Assembly: GCF_002221525.1 (NCBI RefSeq)
Contig: NZ_CP011028.1
Span: 62,001 to 126,000 of the forward strand
Direction: 5' to 3'
Source: Pseudoalteromonas espejiana DSM 9414
GTDB taxonomy: Bacteria > Pseudomonadota > Gammaproteobacteria > Enterobacterales > Alteromonadaceae
DNA length: 64,000 bases
Of this stretch, positions 7,237 through 15,197 are shown piece after piece (positions within the stretch are counted from its first letter, which is position 1; each line of letters starts with the position of its first letter). The notes below the pieces were generated by a model. The model saw only the letters and a list, made by a program, of their open reading frames with translations. It was not told where the DNA came from and ran no database searches. A program made the translations under genes and the position numbers.

Positions 7237-9429
7237 ATGATCCGTTCTTCATTCACACTAGCCGCATTATCACTAGCTGTTTTAGTTGGGTGTGACAAAG
7301 CACCACAAAGTACATCTACCGACACTTCAACAACAAACACTATGCAAACACAGCAAGCACCTAAAACAGTTAATGCAGTGGCGCCTATCGCTAAAAAAGT
7401 ACCTCACGAAATGACGATTCATGGCGACACGCGTATTGATGATTACTACTGGTTACGAGATGACGAGCGCAAAGCGCCAGAGGTTATTAGTTACCTAGAA
7501 GCTGAAAACACTTACACAAACACCATGCTCGCGCATACTAAAACCCTGCAAAGTGAGTTATTTGAAGAGCTAAAAGAGCGTATTCAAAAAGATGATGACT
7601 CAGTACCAGTAAAAAGAGGCGACTATTTTTACTCATCACAAACCCGTGGCGATAACGAATATCCAACCTACGTACGCAGTAGTGACTTTAAAGGCGCTGA
7701 TCAACAAGTTATTTTAGATGTGAACGAGTTGGCAAAAGCGCACGATTACTTTGCTGTAAGTGGCTTATCAGTAAGTACAAATAATAATTTAATGGCATAC
7801 GGTGAAGATACGGTTAGCCGTAGAATTTACACCATAAAAGTAAAAGATTTAAGCACCGGTAAATTATTAGAAGACACGCTTGAGGGCACAAATGGTGGTG
7901 TTATTTGGGCAAACGATAATAAAACTTTTTATTACATTAAAAAAGATGCGCAAACGTTATTAGGCTATCAAGTTTACCGCCATACATTAGGCACACCACA
8001 AAGTGATGATGAACTAGTTTACGAAGAAACCGATACCAGCTATTACACGGGGATTAGTAAAAGCAAAGATGGTTCACAGATTTATATTTGGCACAGCAGC
8101 ACAAATGCATCGGGTATGTCGGTACTAAATGCTGATGATAGCAAAGCAAAACCTGAGCGCTTAATTGAGCGTGAGGACGACCTTGAGTACAGTGTTTCAA
8201 AGCTTGGTAATACGTATTACATAGTGACTAACTTAAACGCGGTTAACTTTCAGCTAATGAAGGTAGATGTTGATAAAGCGCATGATAAAGCCAACTGGCA
8301 AACGGTTATTGCCCCGCGTGATGATATTAAGCTAGAAGGCATTGATTTATTTAAAGACTACCTCGTTTACCAAGAGCGTGAAATGGGTCAGTCTCGTCTT
8401 ATAGCGCGAAGCCTTACAACCGGCGATGAACAAACACTTAGCTTTAATGACAGTGCGTACACCATTGCAAGTTATGGTAACAACGAAATGGATACCGACA
8501 TGCTGCGCGTTTACTATACCAGCATGACTACCCCAGGCACGTCGTACGATATTAACCTTACAACAGGTGATAAAACACAGCTTAAGCAGCAGGCAGTATT
8601 AGGTGACTTTAATGCCGATAATTATGCGTCTGAGCGTATTTTTGTAGAAGCGCGCGATGGCATAAAAGTACCGGTAAGCATAGTTTATAGAAAAGATGCA
8701 TTTAAAAAAGATGGCACAAACCCATTACTACAATACGGTTATGGCTCGTATGGCGCCACCATGGATCCTACTTTTTCAAGCTCGCGTTTAAGTTTGCTAG
8801 ACCGTGGTTTTGTCTATGCTATTGCCCATGTACGCGGCTCGCAAATGTTAGGTCGCCCTTGGTATGAAGATGGTAAATTACTAACTAAAAAGAATACCTT
8901 TAATGACTTTGTTGATGTAACTAAAGCTTTAGTGGCACAAGGCTATGGCGCTAAAGATGAAATATTTGCTTATGGTGGTAGTGCTGGTGGCTTATTAATG
9001 GGCGCGGTAGCAAACCAAGCTCCTGAGCTTTATAAAGGTATGGTTGCCGCCGTACCGTTTGTTGATGTAGTTACCACCATGCTTGATGCCAGCATTCCGC
9101 TTACCACCAATGAATATGGCGAGTGGGGTAACCCAAATGAAAAAGAGTACTACGACTATATGCTTTCGTACTCGCCATACGACCAAGTATCTAAGCAAGC
9201 ATATCCAAATATGTTAGTGACAACCGGCTTGCATGACTCACAAGTTCAATACTTTGAGCCAGCTAAATGGGTTGCTAAGCTGCGTGATTACAAAACAGAT
9301 GATAATAAACTGCTGTTTAAAATAGATATGGAAGCAGGGCATGGCGGCGCATCGGGTCGCTTTAAGCGCTTAGAAGATACTGCGTTTAATTATGCTTTTA
9401 TGCTTGATTTAGCGGGTATTAAAAACTAG
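7237..9429 (+). CDS. S9A family peptidase, oligopeptidase B-like lipoprotein
   Basis: A 730-residue serine peptidase with an N-terminal seven-bladed propeller and a C-terminal alpha/beta-hydrolase domain. The catalytic triad is Ser582 (Gly-Gly-Ser-Ala-Gly-Gly), Asp667 and His702 (Gly-His-Gly-Gly). The acidic residues around Glu-Tyr-Gly-Glu-Trp-Gly-Asn-Pro are typical of oligopeptidase B, which cleaves short peptides after Arg or Lys. The ATG at 7237 has GAGAG seven bases upstream; the ATG at 7219 lacks a binding site. Unlike cytosolic E. coli PtrB, it begins with a signal peptide ending Leu-Val-Gly-Cys, a lipobox, so it should be a membrane-anchored periplasmic enzyme. It follows a secreted protease gene, separated by that gene's terminator. 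Confidence 0.9.
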   Translation: MIRSSFTLAALSLAVLVGCDKAPQSTSTDTSTTNTMQTQQAPKTVNAVAPIAKKVPHEMTIHGDTRIDDYYWLRDDERKAPEVISYLEAENTYTNTMLAHTKTLQSELFEELKERIQKDDDSVPVKRGDYFYSSQTRGDNEYPTYVRSSDFKGADQQVILDVNELAKAHDYFAVSGLSVSTNNNLMAYGEDTVSRRIYTIKVKDLSTGKLLEDTLEGTNGGVIWANDNKTFYYIKKDAQTLLGYQVYRHTLGTPQSDDELVYEETDTSYYTGISKSKDGSQIYIWHSSTNASGMSVLNADDSKAKPERLIEREDDLEYSVSKLGNTYYIVTNLNAVNFQLMKVDVDKAHDKANWQTVIAPRDDIKLEGIDLFKDYLVYQEREMGQSRLIARSLTTGDEQTLSFNDSAYTIASYGNNEMDTDMLRVYYTSMTTPGTSYDINLTTGDKTQLKQQAVLGDFNADNYASERIFVEARDGIKVPVSIVYRKDAFKKDGTNPLLQYGYGSYGATMDPTFSSSRLSLLDRGFVYAIAHVRGSQMLGRPWYEDGKLLTKKNTFNDFVDVTKALVAQGYGAKDEIFAYGGSAGGLLMGAVANQAPELYKGMVAAVPFVDVVTTMLDASIPLTTNEYGEWGNPNEKEYYDYMLSYSPYDQVSKQAYPNMLVTTGLHDSQVQYFEPAKWVAKLRDYKTDDNKLLFKIDMEAGHGGASGRFKRLEDTAFNYAFMLDLAGIKN

Positions 9430-9467
9430 ATAACCCGCCCTAATAACAATAAAATTAAGTAATGTTT

Positions 9468-9500
9468 AAAGGTATAGCCAATGGCTATACCTTTATTTTT
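9468..9500. terminator. Intrinsic terminator shared by the S9 peptidase and the kinase gene
   Basis: A 13-base-pair perfect inverted repeat (9468-9480 with 9482-9494) is followed by TTTATTTTTT on the plus strand. The right arm overlaps the last codons and stop of the convergent histidine kinase gene (stop at 9487-9485). Confidence 0.8.
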
Positions 9501-10969
9501 TGTGGCAAGTTAAAGCTAAACATAGTGCCTTTGCCCAGCTCACTTTGTACATTTATTTCGCTGTCCATAAGTTTTAATAAGCCCTTACAAATAGCAAGCC
9601 CTAAGCCACCTTGTTGCCGGCCTTCGTTATTAGAGTTTGAAGCCTGATAATGCGGATTAAAAATAGCGTTTAGCTCATCATGCTTAATACCCACACCAGT
9701 ATCAGAAACCTGCACAAATAACTGCGCTTTATCAATATGCTTAACGTGTACCGCTATACTGCCGCCTTTAGGTGTGTGCCTTATTGCGTTATCAATTAAA
9801 TTACTCAATACACGCTCAAGTTTTGCAATATCGGCTACAACAGGGAAATCGCAAATTGCCGGTTTTACTGTTAAGTTGAGGCCTTTTTTCTCGGCGGTAA
9901 GAGAAAACTTAGCAATGCAATCGTAAATAAGCTCACCTAAATTAAAGGTTTCTTTGTGTATGCTTATTTCACCGTTTTCTAAATGAGCAAGCTCAAAAAT
10001 TTGCTCAATAAGCTGTTTAAGTTGATCGCAGTTATTAAGAGAAACATGCAAGTACTCTCGTTGTTCTTTAGCGCTTAACTGTGCGCCTGACTGATTAAGC
10101 ACTTCTAAAAAACCCTGCAAAGAGGCAAGGGGCGTACGTAAGTCGTGCGATAAATGGGTAAGTAGCTCTTTGCGCTGTTTATCGCTTTGCTCTAGTGCTT
10201 TAAATTGCTCGTCAATGCGGGTAATCATAGCTTGAATACTGCGGCCTAAACTGTGCACTTCGTTGCTTTTTTGGGTTGAATAGTTACTGAGCTTTGTATC
10301 GGTAATACTGTAATTAGCCGCTTCAATTTTACTTACATCGCGCGCTAATCGCTGAATCGGGTTAGTAAAAAAGCGCAGTAAAATTAGCATAGCAATCAAT
10401 AAACAAACTAAGGCGGCCCCAAGCCACAGTGCGGTAAGCCAAAGCTGGTCGTTGTTTTTAATTGTATTTAAAGATGTATCGTATGCTTCACCACCAATAA
10501 TTACATATAAATAACCTTGCAGGGACTTTTGGTTATAAACCGGTGCAACAGAAAATATTTTTTTACCTTGAGTGTTACGCGGATCGTCGCCATAAACCGG
10601 AGCGCTTTTAGGATTAATTATAAGCTGTTTAAGTGGGTCTAAATTAATATGGCTTCGTTTTACTTTTCCGGGTTTTGCAGAGTAGGTTAATATTTTTCCG
10701 GTTTCATCTACAAAATAAAACTCAAACGCTGGGCCTAGTAACATTAAAGTATGAAATAGATTTTCCAGTGCTTTGTAATCGTAAACACCTTCTTTTATTA
10801 ACGGGTTATCTTGAACCAGATGCTCGGCAAGTTGCAGGTGGAGGTTTTGCTCCCCATGATGCTGCGAGGTAAGCTCAAGCTGTTTACTCCAGCTATAAAC
10901 TAAGGCGCAAATAATGCCAAAAATAACCATAATAGAAAGCGCAAGCTTTTGATACAGCGATAAGTTCAT
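9485..10969 (-). CDS. Membrane sensor histidine kinase of the spondin-linked two-component system
   Basis: A 494-residue kinase. One membrane helix lies near 8-27, a periplasmic sensor of about 135 residues follows (Cache/PAS-like by its Phe-Tyr-Phe-Val-Asp-Glu-Thr-Gly-Lys turn), then a second helix near 172-197, HAMP, HisKA with phospho-acceptor His275 (Leu-Ser-His-Asp-Leu-Arg-Thr-Pro), and a HATPase domain with the N box (Asn-Leu-Ile-Asp-Asn-Ala), Asp-Thr-Gly-Val-Gly and Gly-Gly-Leu-Gly-Leu-Ala boxes. It starts eight bases after the response regulator gene, so they form an operon. Two spondin-domain genes lie directly upstream on the same strand, suggesting the regulon. The signal is unknown. 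Confidence 0.92.
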   Translation of the reverse strand: MNLSLYQKLALSIMVIFGIICALVYSWSKQLELTSQHHGEQNLHLQLAEHLVQDNPLIKEGVYDYKALENLFHTLMLLGPAFEFYFVDETGKILTYSAKPGKVKRSHINLDPLKQLIINPKSAPVYGDDPRNTQGKKIFSVAPVYNQKSLQGYLYVIIGGEAYDTSLNTIKNNDQLWLTALWLGAALVCLLIAMLILLRFFTNPIQRLARDVSKIEAANYSITDTKLSNYSTQKSNEVHSLGRSIQAMITRIDEQFKALEQSDKQRKELLTHLSHDLRTPLASLQGFLEVLNQSGAQLSAKEQREYLHVSLNNCDQLKQLIEQIFELAHLENGEISIHKETFNLGELIYDCIAKFSLTAEKKGLNLTVKPAICDFPVVADIAKLERVLSNLIDNAIRHTPKGGSIAVHVKHIDKAQLFVQVSDTGVGIKHDELNAIFNPHYQASNSNNEGRQQGGLGLAICKGLLKLMDSEINVQSELGKGTMFSFNLPQKIKV

Positions 10970-10977
10970 TAAGTATA

Positions 10978-11703
10978 TTACCCAAGTTGGCTTGGGTTAA
11001 GCTTGTAGCCTACACCCCAAACGGTTTCAATAAATGGCGCTTGGTGGTGCTGTTCAAGCTTGGCGCGTAAGCGGTTTATATGCGAATTAACGGTATGCTC
11101 GTACCCGCTGTGTTGATACCCCCATACTTTGTCGAGTAATTGCTGGCGGCTAAAAACATGGTTTGGATGGCGAGCAAAATAAACCAGTAAATCAAATTCA
11201 GTGGCGGTGAGGTTAAGCGCTTGTTCGTCTAAATAAACTTGGTGTGAGCTAAATTCAATATTGAGTGAGCCTATATTTAGCGTTTGTTCATTGCATGGAC
11301 TGTCACTTTCGTTATTTTGAATTGCTAGAAGCTGTGAGCGATGGCGTAATTGTGTTTTAACGCGGGCTTGCAGTTCGCGAGCAAAAAAAGGTTTGCAAAT
11401 ATAGTCATCAGCGCCCATTTCAAGGCCAATTACACGGTCCATATCGCTACTCAACGCGGTAAGTAAAATAACGGAGATGGTAGGGTAGTGCTCTTTAATT
11501 TTACGGCATAGGCTTAAGCCATCCATTAGTGGCAGGTTTATATCCAGTAAAATAAGCCCGTATGGTTGTTTTGATATTTTTTTTAGTGCTAGCTCAGCGC
11601 TTACAACATGATCAACATGCAAATTTAACGAAGCAAGTTGAGTTGTTATTAATTGCCCTATTTCTCTGTCGTCTTCTACTACCAGTATTTTTTCGTGCCG
11701 CAT
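10978..11703 (-). CDS. OmpR family response regulator
   Basis: A 241-residue transcription factor. The receiver domain (about 4-118) has the acidic pair Glu-Asp-Asp, phospho-acceptor Asp54 and a conserved Lys in Cys-Lys-Pro-Phe. A winged-helix OmpR/PhoB DNA-binding domain occupies the C-terminal 95 residues (Thr-Ala-Thr-Glu-Phe-Asp-Leu-Leu, and Val-Trp-Gly-Val-Gly-Tyr-Lys). The ATG at 11703 is chosen because GAGG stands six bases upstream and the receiver starts immediately; a longer frame to 11742 adds 13 unlikely residues. It precedes the kinase gene by eight bases. OmpR-type regulators bind tandem direct repeats, and three such repeats at 13266-13294 make a plausible target. Confidence 0.93.
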   Translation of the reverse strand: MRHEKILVVEDDREIGQLITTQLASLNLHVDHVVSAELALKKISKQPYGLILLDINLPLMDGLSLCRKIKEHYPTISVILLTALSSDMDRVIGLEMGADDYICKPFFARELQARVKTQLRHRSQLLAIQNNESDSPCNEQTLNIGSLNIEFSSHQVYLDEQALNLTATEFDLLVYFARHPNHVFSRQQLLDKVWGYQHSGYEHTVNSHINRLRAKLEQHHQAPFIETVWGVGYKLNPSQLG

Positions 11704-11761
11704 AGTTAACCTCGTAAAAAAGGGACATCCGTGTCGCCTCACTTCCCCATTACAAGCTGTT

Positions 11762-12496
11762 TTACTGTGTACGAGTAATCACGATTTTCGATACTGGGTT
11801 ATCAAACTTTTGTTCAGCACCTAGTGCAGAGGTTGATAAGCCATCTTGATTAGACACAATGCCTGGGTGCATTGTGATTATATCGGCAATATCGTCGCGT
11901 ATTTCGTTAAACCCTTCGCCGCCAGCTGCGGGACCAGGCACAGTGTCAGCTGTTTCTGTATTTGCTTCCGTACCTGCATCGTAAGCAGGCGTTGTTCTTG
12001 ATATTGAACTGCCTACTTCCAATGTTGATACATCTACAGAACTAAGACCGGTAAAAGCGTCATTTGTATTCCCAAGCATTGCAGCAAAAGATAAATTAAG
12101 CATATCTTGTGCATCAACTAAGAGCGTTACAGAGGTTGTTTCGCCAGGGCCAATACCGCCTTCAGCCGAGACTGAAGCAAGTGCATTTTCGTCGCTCAAG
12201 TACTGCTCATTAGCGCCGCTTTCTGCAATCATTTCTAAACCGACAGAAGCCGACTCACCAAACATCCATGGTGGGGTTTCATCAAATGCAATTACAGATA
12301 GGGGAGAGAGCGGTTGACCGGCCGTTAAGTTACTAAAAGTGATAGTAAATTCATAAACAACAGGCTCAGGCTCAACCACCACCACAGGTTCTTGATCTTC
12401 AATAGGGTCGCTATTGTCGTTGTCGCTACATGCAGCTAATGAGCCGGCTAACATTAAAATAAGGGCGCTTTTTTTAAAATTAGAAAGAGATGACAT
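11762..12496 (-). CDS. Spondin-domain lipoprotein
   Basis: A 244-residue exported protein. Residues 1-23 are a signal peptide with lipobox Leu-Ala-Ala-Cys, followed by an acidic Asp/Asn/Glu/Pro-rich tether (about 24-48). The rest resembles the N-terminal domain of F-spondin: an early Thr-Phe-Ser-Asn-Leu-Thr-x-Gly-Gln-Pro-Leu-Ser-Pro strand, then Asn-Asp-Ala-Phe-x-Gly-Leu, Tyr-Asp-Ala-Gly-Thr-Glu-x-Asn and a Met-His-Pro-Gly motif. The gene product next door shares all of these, so the two arose by duplication; this copy is membrane-anchored and the other is not. The gene ends 58 bases before the regulator start. The bacterial role of the domain is not established; adhesion or matrix binding is inferred. 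Confidence 0.85.
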   Translation of the reverse strand: MSSLSNFKKSALILMLAGSLAACSDNDNSDPIEDQEPVVVVEPEPVVYEFTITFSNLTAGQPLSPLSVIAFDETPPWMFGESASVGLEMIAESGANEQYLSDENALASVSAEGGIGPGETTSVTLLVDAQDMLNLSFAAMLGNTNDAFTGLSSVDVSTLEVGSSISRTTPAYDAGTEANTETADTVPGPAAGGEGFNEIRDDIADIITMHPGIVSNQDGLSTSALGAEQKFDNPVSKIVITRTQ

Positions 12497-12507
12497 AATT
12501 AACTCTC

Positions 12508-13209
12508 CTATTTAACCGTCACAGTTAATTTTGCAACTGGGTTTAACCATCTGTGTACAGTGTTATTTAAATCACTATTTCCACCTTCTAGGTCATCATC
12601 GCCTAGGGCACCTGGGTGAATGTGCACCATAGTATTTGTATCGCCAGTTGTAATGCCTGTGCCGTTAGTGCCTGCTTGGCCGCCTGGTGCTGCAGGAATA
12701 CCTAATACACCAGGTGCACCAGACCCATCTACAACGAGTTCGTTATTTTCTTCTGTACCAGCATCATAGCCATTTAAGTAAACAGTATAGGTGCCAGCTT
12801 CTGTTGGGATTTTCCAGCTATCTAGGCCTACAAATCCGTCATTAGTTGGTAGTAGCATAGCCGTTACAGATAGGTATTCGTTGCCATCGGTAGTTGTTAA
12901 TTCTGCTGTTGCAGACGCTGCTGGTGCTAATAAGCCCTCAGCTGGATTTTCTGCGATATCGCTGCTCGACGCTGACGCTTGAGTAACAAGTGCTGATATA
13001 TCGCCGCCTTCAGCCATTGCCTGCAATGCCGCAGAGGCTTCGGTTGCTACTTCAAAAAGTTTATCTTCGCTATCGTGTGCTGTTATTAGTACTGGTGTAA
13101 AGTAAAGGCCTTGAGTAAGGTTAGTAATTTCTACATCTAGCTCTGCTGCCACTGTTGATTGGCTAGCGACTGCTAAAAGGGTTGCAACTGTAAATGCTGA
13201 AGCTTTCAT
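12508..13209 (-). CDS. Spondin-domain secreted protein
   Basis: A 233-residue protein. The ATG at 13209 has AGGAA upstream and starts a clean signal peptide ending Val-Ala-Ala; a longer frame to 13236 adds nine residues without support. The mature part is nearly all spondin_N-like: Glu-Ile-Thr-Asn-Leu-Thr-Gln-Gly start, Asn-Asp-Gly-Phe-Val-Gly-Leu-Asp, Tyr-Asp-Ala-Gly-Thr-Glu-Glu-Asn, a Gly/Ala/Pro-rich stretch, Ile-His-Pro-Gly, and a terminal beta strand Val-Ala-Lys-Leu-Thr-Val-Thr-Val-Lys. No lipobox, so periplasmic or secreted. It is first in a run of spondin, spondin lipoprotein, regulator and kinase, with 11 bases to the next gene. Confidence 0.85.
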   Translation of the reverse strand: MKASAFTVATLLAVASQSTVAAELDVEITNLTQGLYFTPVLITAHDSEDKLFEVATEASAALQAMAEGGDISALVTQASASSSDIAENPAEGLLAPAASATAELTTTDGNEYLSVTAMLLPTNDGFVGLDSWKIPTEAGTYTVYLNGYDAGTEENNELVVDGSGAPGVLGIPAAPGGQAGTNGTGITTGDTNTMVHIHPGALGDDDLEGGNSDLNNTVHRWLNPVAKLTVTVK

Positions 13210-13231
13210 TATTATTTCCTGTAAGTGATGA

Positions 13232-13294
13232 TTCAAGGTAAGTATTGAATACCGAGCTCAAGAAACTCTCACAAAGTTATCACTTTTTTATCAC
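13232..13294 (-). promoter_or_regulatory. Triple 11-bp direct repeat and candidate promoter before the spondin genes
   Basis: Read on the minus strand, GTGATAA (13294-13288), GTGATAA (13283-13277) and GTGAGAG (13272-13266) begin exactly 11 bases apart, one helical turn each. This is the usual operator form for OmpR/PhoB-type regulators, and such a regulator is encoded 1.5 kb downstream in the same run. A candidate -35 TTGTGA overlaps the last repeat and is followed after 17 bases by a weak TATTCA. Binding by the local regulator is inferred. Confidence 0.5.
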
Positions 13295-13390
13295 AGCAGT
13301 TTTGAACGCGATTTAATTTATAATATGTTTGTTTTATGGACAGTTGCTGCCTTTGCAGGCACTATAATTAAAACTAAAAAGGAGAATGTT

Positions 13391-13756
13391 ATGGACGAAA
13401 ATCAACAGCTTGAACCAGTTAATAAAGATGATAGAACATGGGCAATGCTCTGTCATTTAAGCGCCGTAGCAGGGTTTGTTATTCCCTTTGGCTCTATACT
13501 TGGGCCATTAGTGGTATGGCTAATTAAAAAAGATGAAATGCCAATAGTGGACTTACATGGTAAAAAATCGCTTAATTTTCAAATTACTATGGCTATAGCT
13601 TACTTTGTGTGTTTTTTACTAGTCTTTGCCGTAATAGGCTTAGTTTTATTACCTTTAGTGGCTATCTTTTCTTTTATAATGGTTGTGTTAGCAAGTATTA
13701 AAGCCAACGAAGGTAAAGAGTTTAACTACCCGTTTAGCCTAAATTTGATAAAATAA
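13391..13756 (+). CDS. DUF4870 domain membrane protein
   Basis: A 121-residue small membrane protein. The ATG at 13391 is preceded by AAGGAG; the frame extends upstream to 13325 but without a binding site. After an acidic N terminus, a Trp-Ala-Met-Leu-Cys-His-Leu-Ser motif begins helix 1, followed by Gly-Pro-Leu-Val-Val-Trp-Leu-Ile-Lys-Lys and an Asp-x-His-Gly-Lys-x-Ser-Leu-Asn-Phe-Gln stretch, the signature of DUF4870/Tic20-like proteins; two more helices follow. The function is unknown. It is divergent from the spondin genes, separated by about 180 bases, and followed by its own terminator. Confidence 0.85.
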   Translation: MDENQQLEPVNKDDRTWAMLCHLSAVAGFVIPFGSILGPLVVWLIKKDEMPIVDLHGKKSLNFQITMAIAYFVCFLLVFAVIGLVLLPLVAIFSFIMVVLASIKANEGKEFNYPFSLNLIK

Positions 13757-13776
13757 AGCGTCAGCTATTATTCTGC

Positions 13777-13800
13777 AAACCCAGCTATAAGCTGGGTTTT
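13777..13800 (+). terminator. Intrinsic terminator of the DUF4870 gene
   Basis: A nine-base-pair stem AAACCCAGC/GCTGGGTTT (13777-13785 with 13791-13799), a five-base loop and a T-run. The next gene starts 22 bases later, so it needs its own promoter or read-through. Confidence 0.8.
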
Positions 13801-13821
13801 TACGTTTAGCCTAAGGGCATT

Positions 13822-14256
13822 ATGCTTTATTTAACTTTATTTATTAGTGCGTTTATATCGGCCACTTTATTACCAAGCTCTTCAGAAGTTGTTTTAATAA
13901 CGATGATTACCCAAGCAAAAGCAAACATTTGGCTTTTATGGTGTGCAGCTACGCTTGGAAATGTATTGGGCAGTTGTGTGAATTACTGGTTGGGTACGCA
14001 AGTATTACGCTTTAAAAATAAAAAGTGGTTTCCGGTATCGGCTAAGGGGCTTGAAAAAGCGCAAAATCAGTTTAATAAATACGGTGTGTATAGTTTGCTG
14101 TTTGCATGGCTGCCCATTGTGGGCGACCCACTCACCGTGATTGGTGGCATATTTAAAGTACGTTTTAGTGTGTTTTTATTACTAGTAACACTTGGCAAAG
14201 GCGCACGCTATTTAGCGGTTATAGCCCTTGCCATAGGTATAGATAAAATAATTTAA
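13822..14256 (+). CDS. yqaA: YqaA family (DedA-like) membrane protein
   Basis: A 144-residue membrane protein resembling E. coli YqaA, a short relative of the DedA family. Visible are the Leu-Leu-Pro-Ser-Ser-Ser-Glu motif after the first helix (about residues 16-22), a Gly-Asn-x-x-Gly-Ser-x-x-Asn-Tyr-x-x-Gly segment near 47-59, and a Pro-Ile-Val-Gly-Asp-Pro-Leu-Thr re-entrant motif near 97-104, then a final helix with Gly-Lys-x-x-Arg-Tyr. The related DedA proteins are lipid-carrier flippases; YqaA itself is uncharacterised. It ends one base before the convergent folX gene. No strong ribosome binding site is visible. Confidence 0.85.
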   Translation: MLYLTLFISAFISATLLPSSSEVVLITMITQAKANIWLLWCAATLGNVLGSCVNYWLGTQVLRFKNKKWFPVSAKGLEKAQNQFNKYGVYSLLFAWLPIVGDPLTVIGGIFKVRFSVFLLLVTLGKGARYLAVIALAIGIDKII

Positions 14257-14257
14257 G

Positions 14258-14614
14258 TTATTTAACCCAATCAAGCGTGAGTGATACCGAATCGGCAAAA
14301 CGCAGCGCATGTGGCTTATCTACACGTGCTTTGGCGTAATGCACGCTTGGGTGTTTATGGCAAACAGCAAGAATTTCCGCAACGAGCTTTTCAAGTAATA
14401 AAAAGTGCCCTTGCTCTACTAAGTTAATTACCTCTTTGGTGATCACTTTATAGTTAAGCGCTTGCTCTACTTCATCAGTTTTACACGCATCGTCAGCAGG
14501 GTAATGAATCTCTAAGTTGATCACTACATCTTGCTTTTTTTCACGTTCATCAGGGTTAAAGCCAATAAATGTACGCAGGCGTAAATTAGTTACGTTAATA
14601 ATTGCGTTAGCCAT
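14258..14614 (-). CDS. folX: Dihydroneopterin triphosphate 2'-epimerase
   Basis: A 118-residue tunnelling-fold enzyme related to dihydroneopterin aldolase FolB. FolX converts dihydroneopterin triphosphate to dihydromonapterin triphosphate. The N-terminal Ile-x-Asn-Leu-x-Leu-Arg-Thr-Phe-Ile-Gly-Phe-Asn-x-x-Glu motif and the Tyr-Lys-x-Ile-Thr-Lys segment fit FolX rather than FolB, as do the neighbours: folE ends six bases upstream and folM lies before it. FolE makes its substrate and FolM reduces the later product, so the three genes spell a tetrahydromonapterin pathway. FolB cannot be excluded by eye, but the length and context favour FolX. Confidence 0.88.
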   Translation of the reverse strand: MANAIINVTNLRLRTFIGFNPDEREKKQDVVINLEIHYPADDACKTDEVEQALNYKVITKEVINLVEQGHFLLLEKLVAEILAVCHKHPSVHYAKARVDKPHALRFADSVSLTLDWVK

Positions 14615-14620
14615 AATTAG

Positions 14621-15175
14621 TTAGCCCTTAATAAGCTGTAAAAACTCGTTGCGTGTTTTAGAGTCGCTTCTAAAGTTACCTAGCATTACAGAGGTACGCA
14701 TGCTTGAATTTTGCTTTTCTACACCGCGCATCATCATACACATGTGTTTAGCTTCAACAATAACACCCACGCCTTTAGCACCTGTTACTTCTTCAACTGC
14801 TTTGGCAATTTGGTGAGTAAGTTGCTCTTGAATTTGAAAGCGACGAGCAAACATATCAACAATGCGCGCGAACTTAGATAAACCAAGTACTTTGCCATCT
14901 GGAATATAAGCAATATGGCAGCGACCAATAAACGGCAATAAATGGTGCTCACACATAGAGTAAAGTTCTATATCTTGCACCAGTACCATGTCATCAGCGT
15001 CAGAGGTAAATACCGCATTGTTAGTAATTTCATCAAGCGTTTGACGATAGCCTTTAGTTAAATATTCCATTGCTTTGGCTGCGCGCTTTGGTGTGTCTAA
15101 TAAGCCTTCACGATTAGCATCTTCGCCTACAGCAGTAATAATGTTTTGGTAGCTTTGTTTTAATTCGTCATGCAT
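14621..15175 (-). CDS. folE: GTP cyclohydrolase I
   Basis: A 184-residue enzyme that converts GTP to 7,8-dihydroneopterin triphosphate, the first step of pterin synthesis. The zinc-site motif Met-Cys-Glu-His-His-Leu-Leu-Pro-Phe (about residues 73-81) and the later His-Met-Cys-Met-Met-Met-Arg-Gly-Val (about 143-151) supply the ligands, and Gly-Leu-Ser-Lys-Phe-Ala-Arg is the substrate-binding turn. Length matches the short type I enzymes. It sits between folM (22 bases upstream) and folX (six bases downstream) in a leftward operon dedicated to monapterin-type cofactors; it may or may not be the only folE in the genome. Confidence 0.95.
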   Translation of the reverse strand: MHDELKQSYQNIITAVGEDANREGLLDTPKRAAKAMEYLTKGYRQTLDEITNNAVFTSDADDMVLVQDIELYSMCEHHLLPFIGRCHIAYIPDGKVLGLSKFARIVDMFARRFQIQEQLTHQIAKAVEEVTGAKGVGVIVEAKHMCMMMRGVEKQNSSMRTSVMLGNFRSDSKTRNEFLQLIKG

Positions 15176-15197
15176 AAATTTCTCAGTCTAGTGTGTT

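Noticed and set aside
13302..13324. Promoter TTGAAC with TATAAT before the DUF4870 gene
   Set aside because: The hexamers are good but only 11 bases apart, far too close for sigma-70; only the TATAAT may be real.
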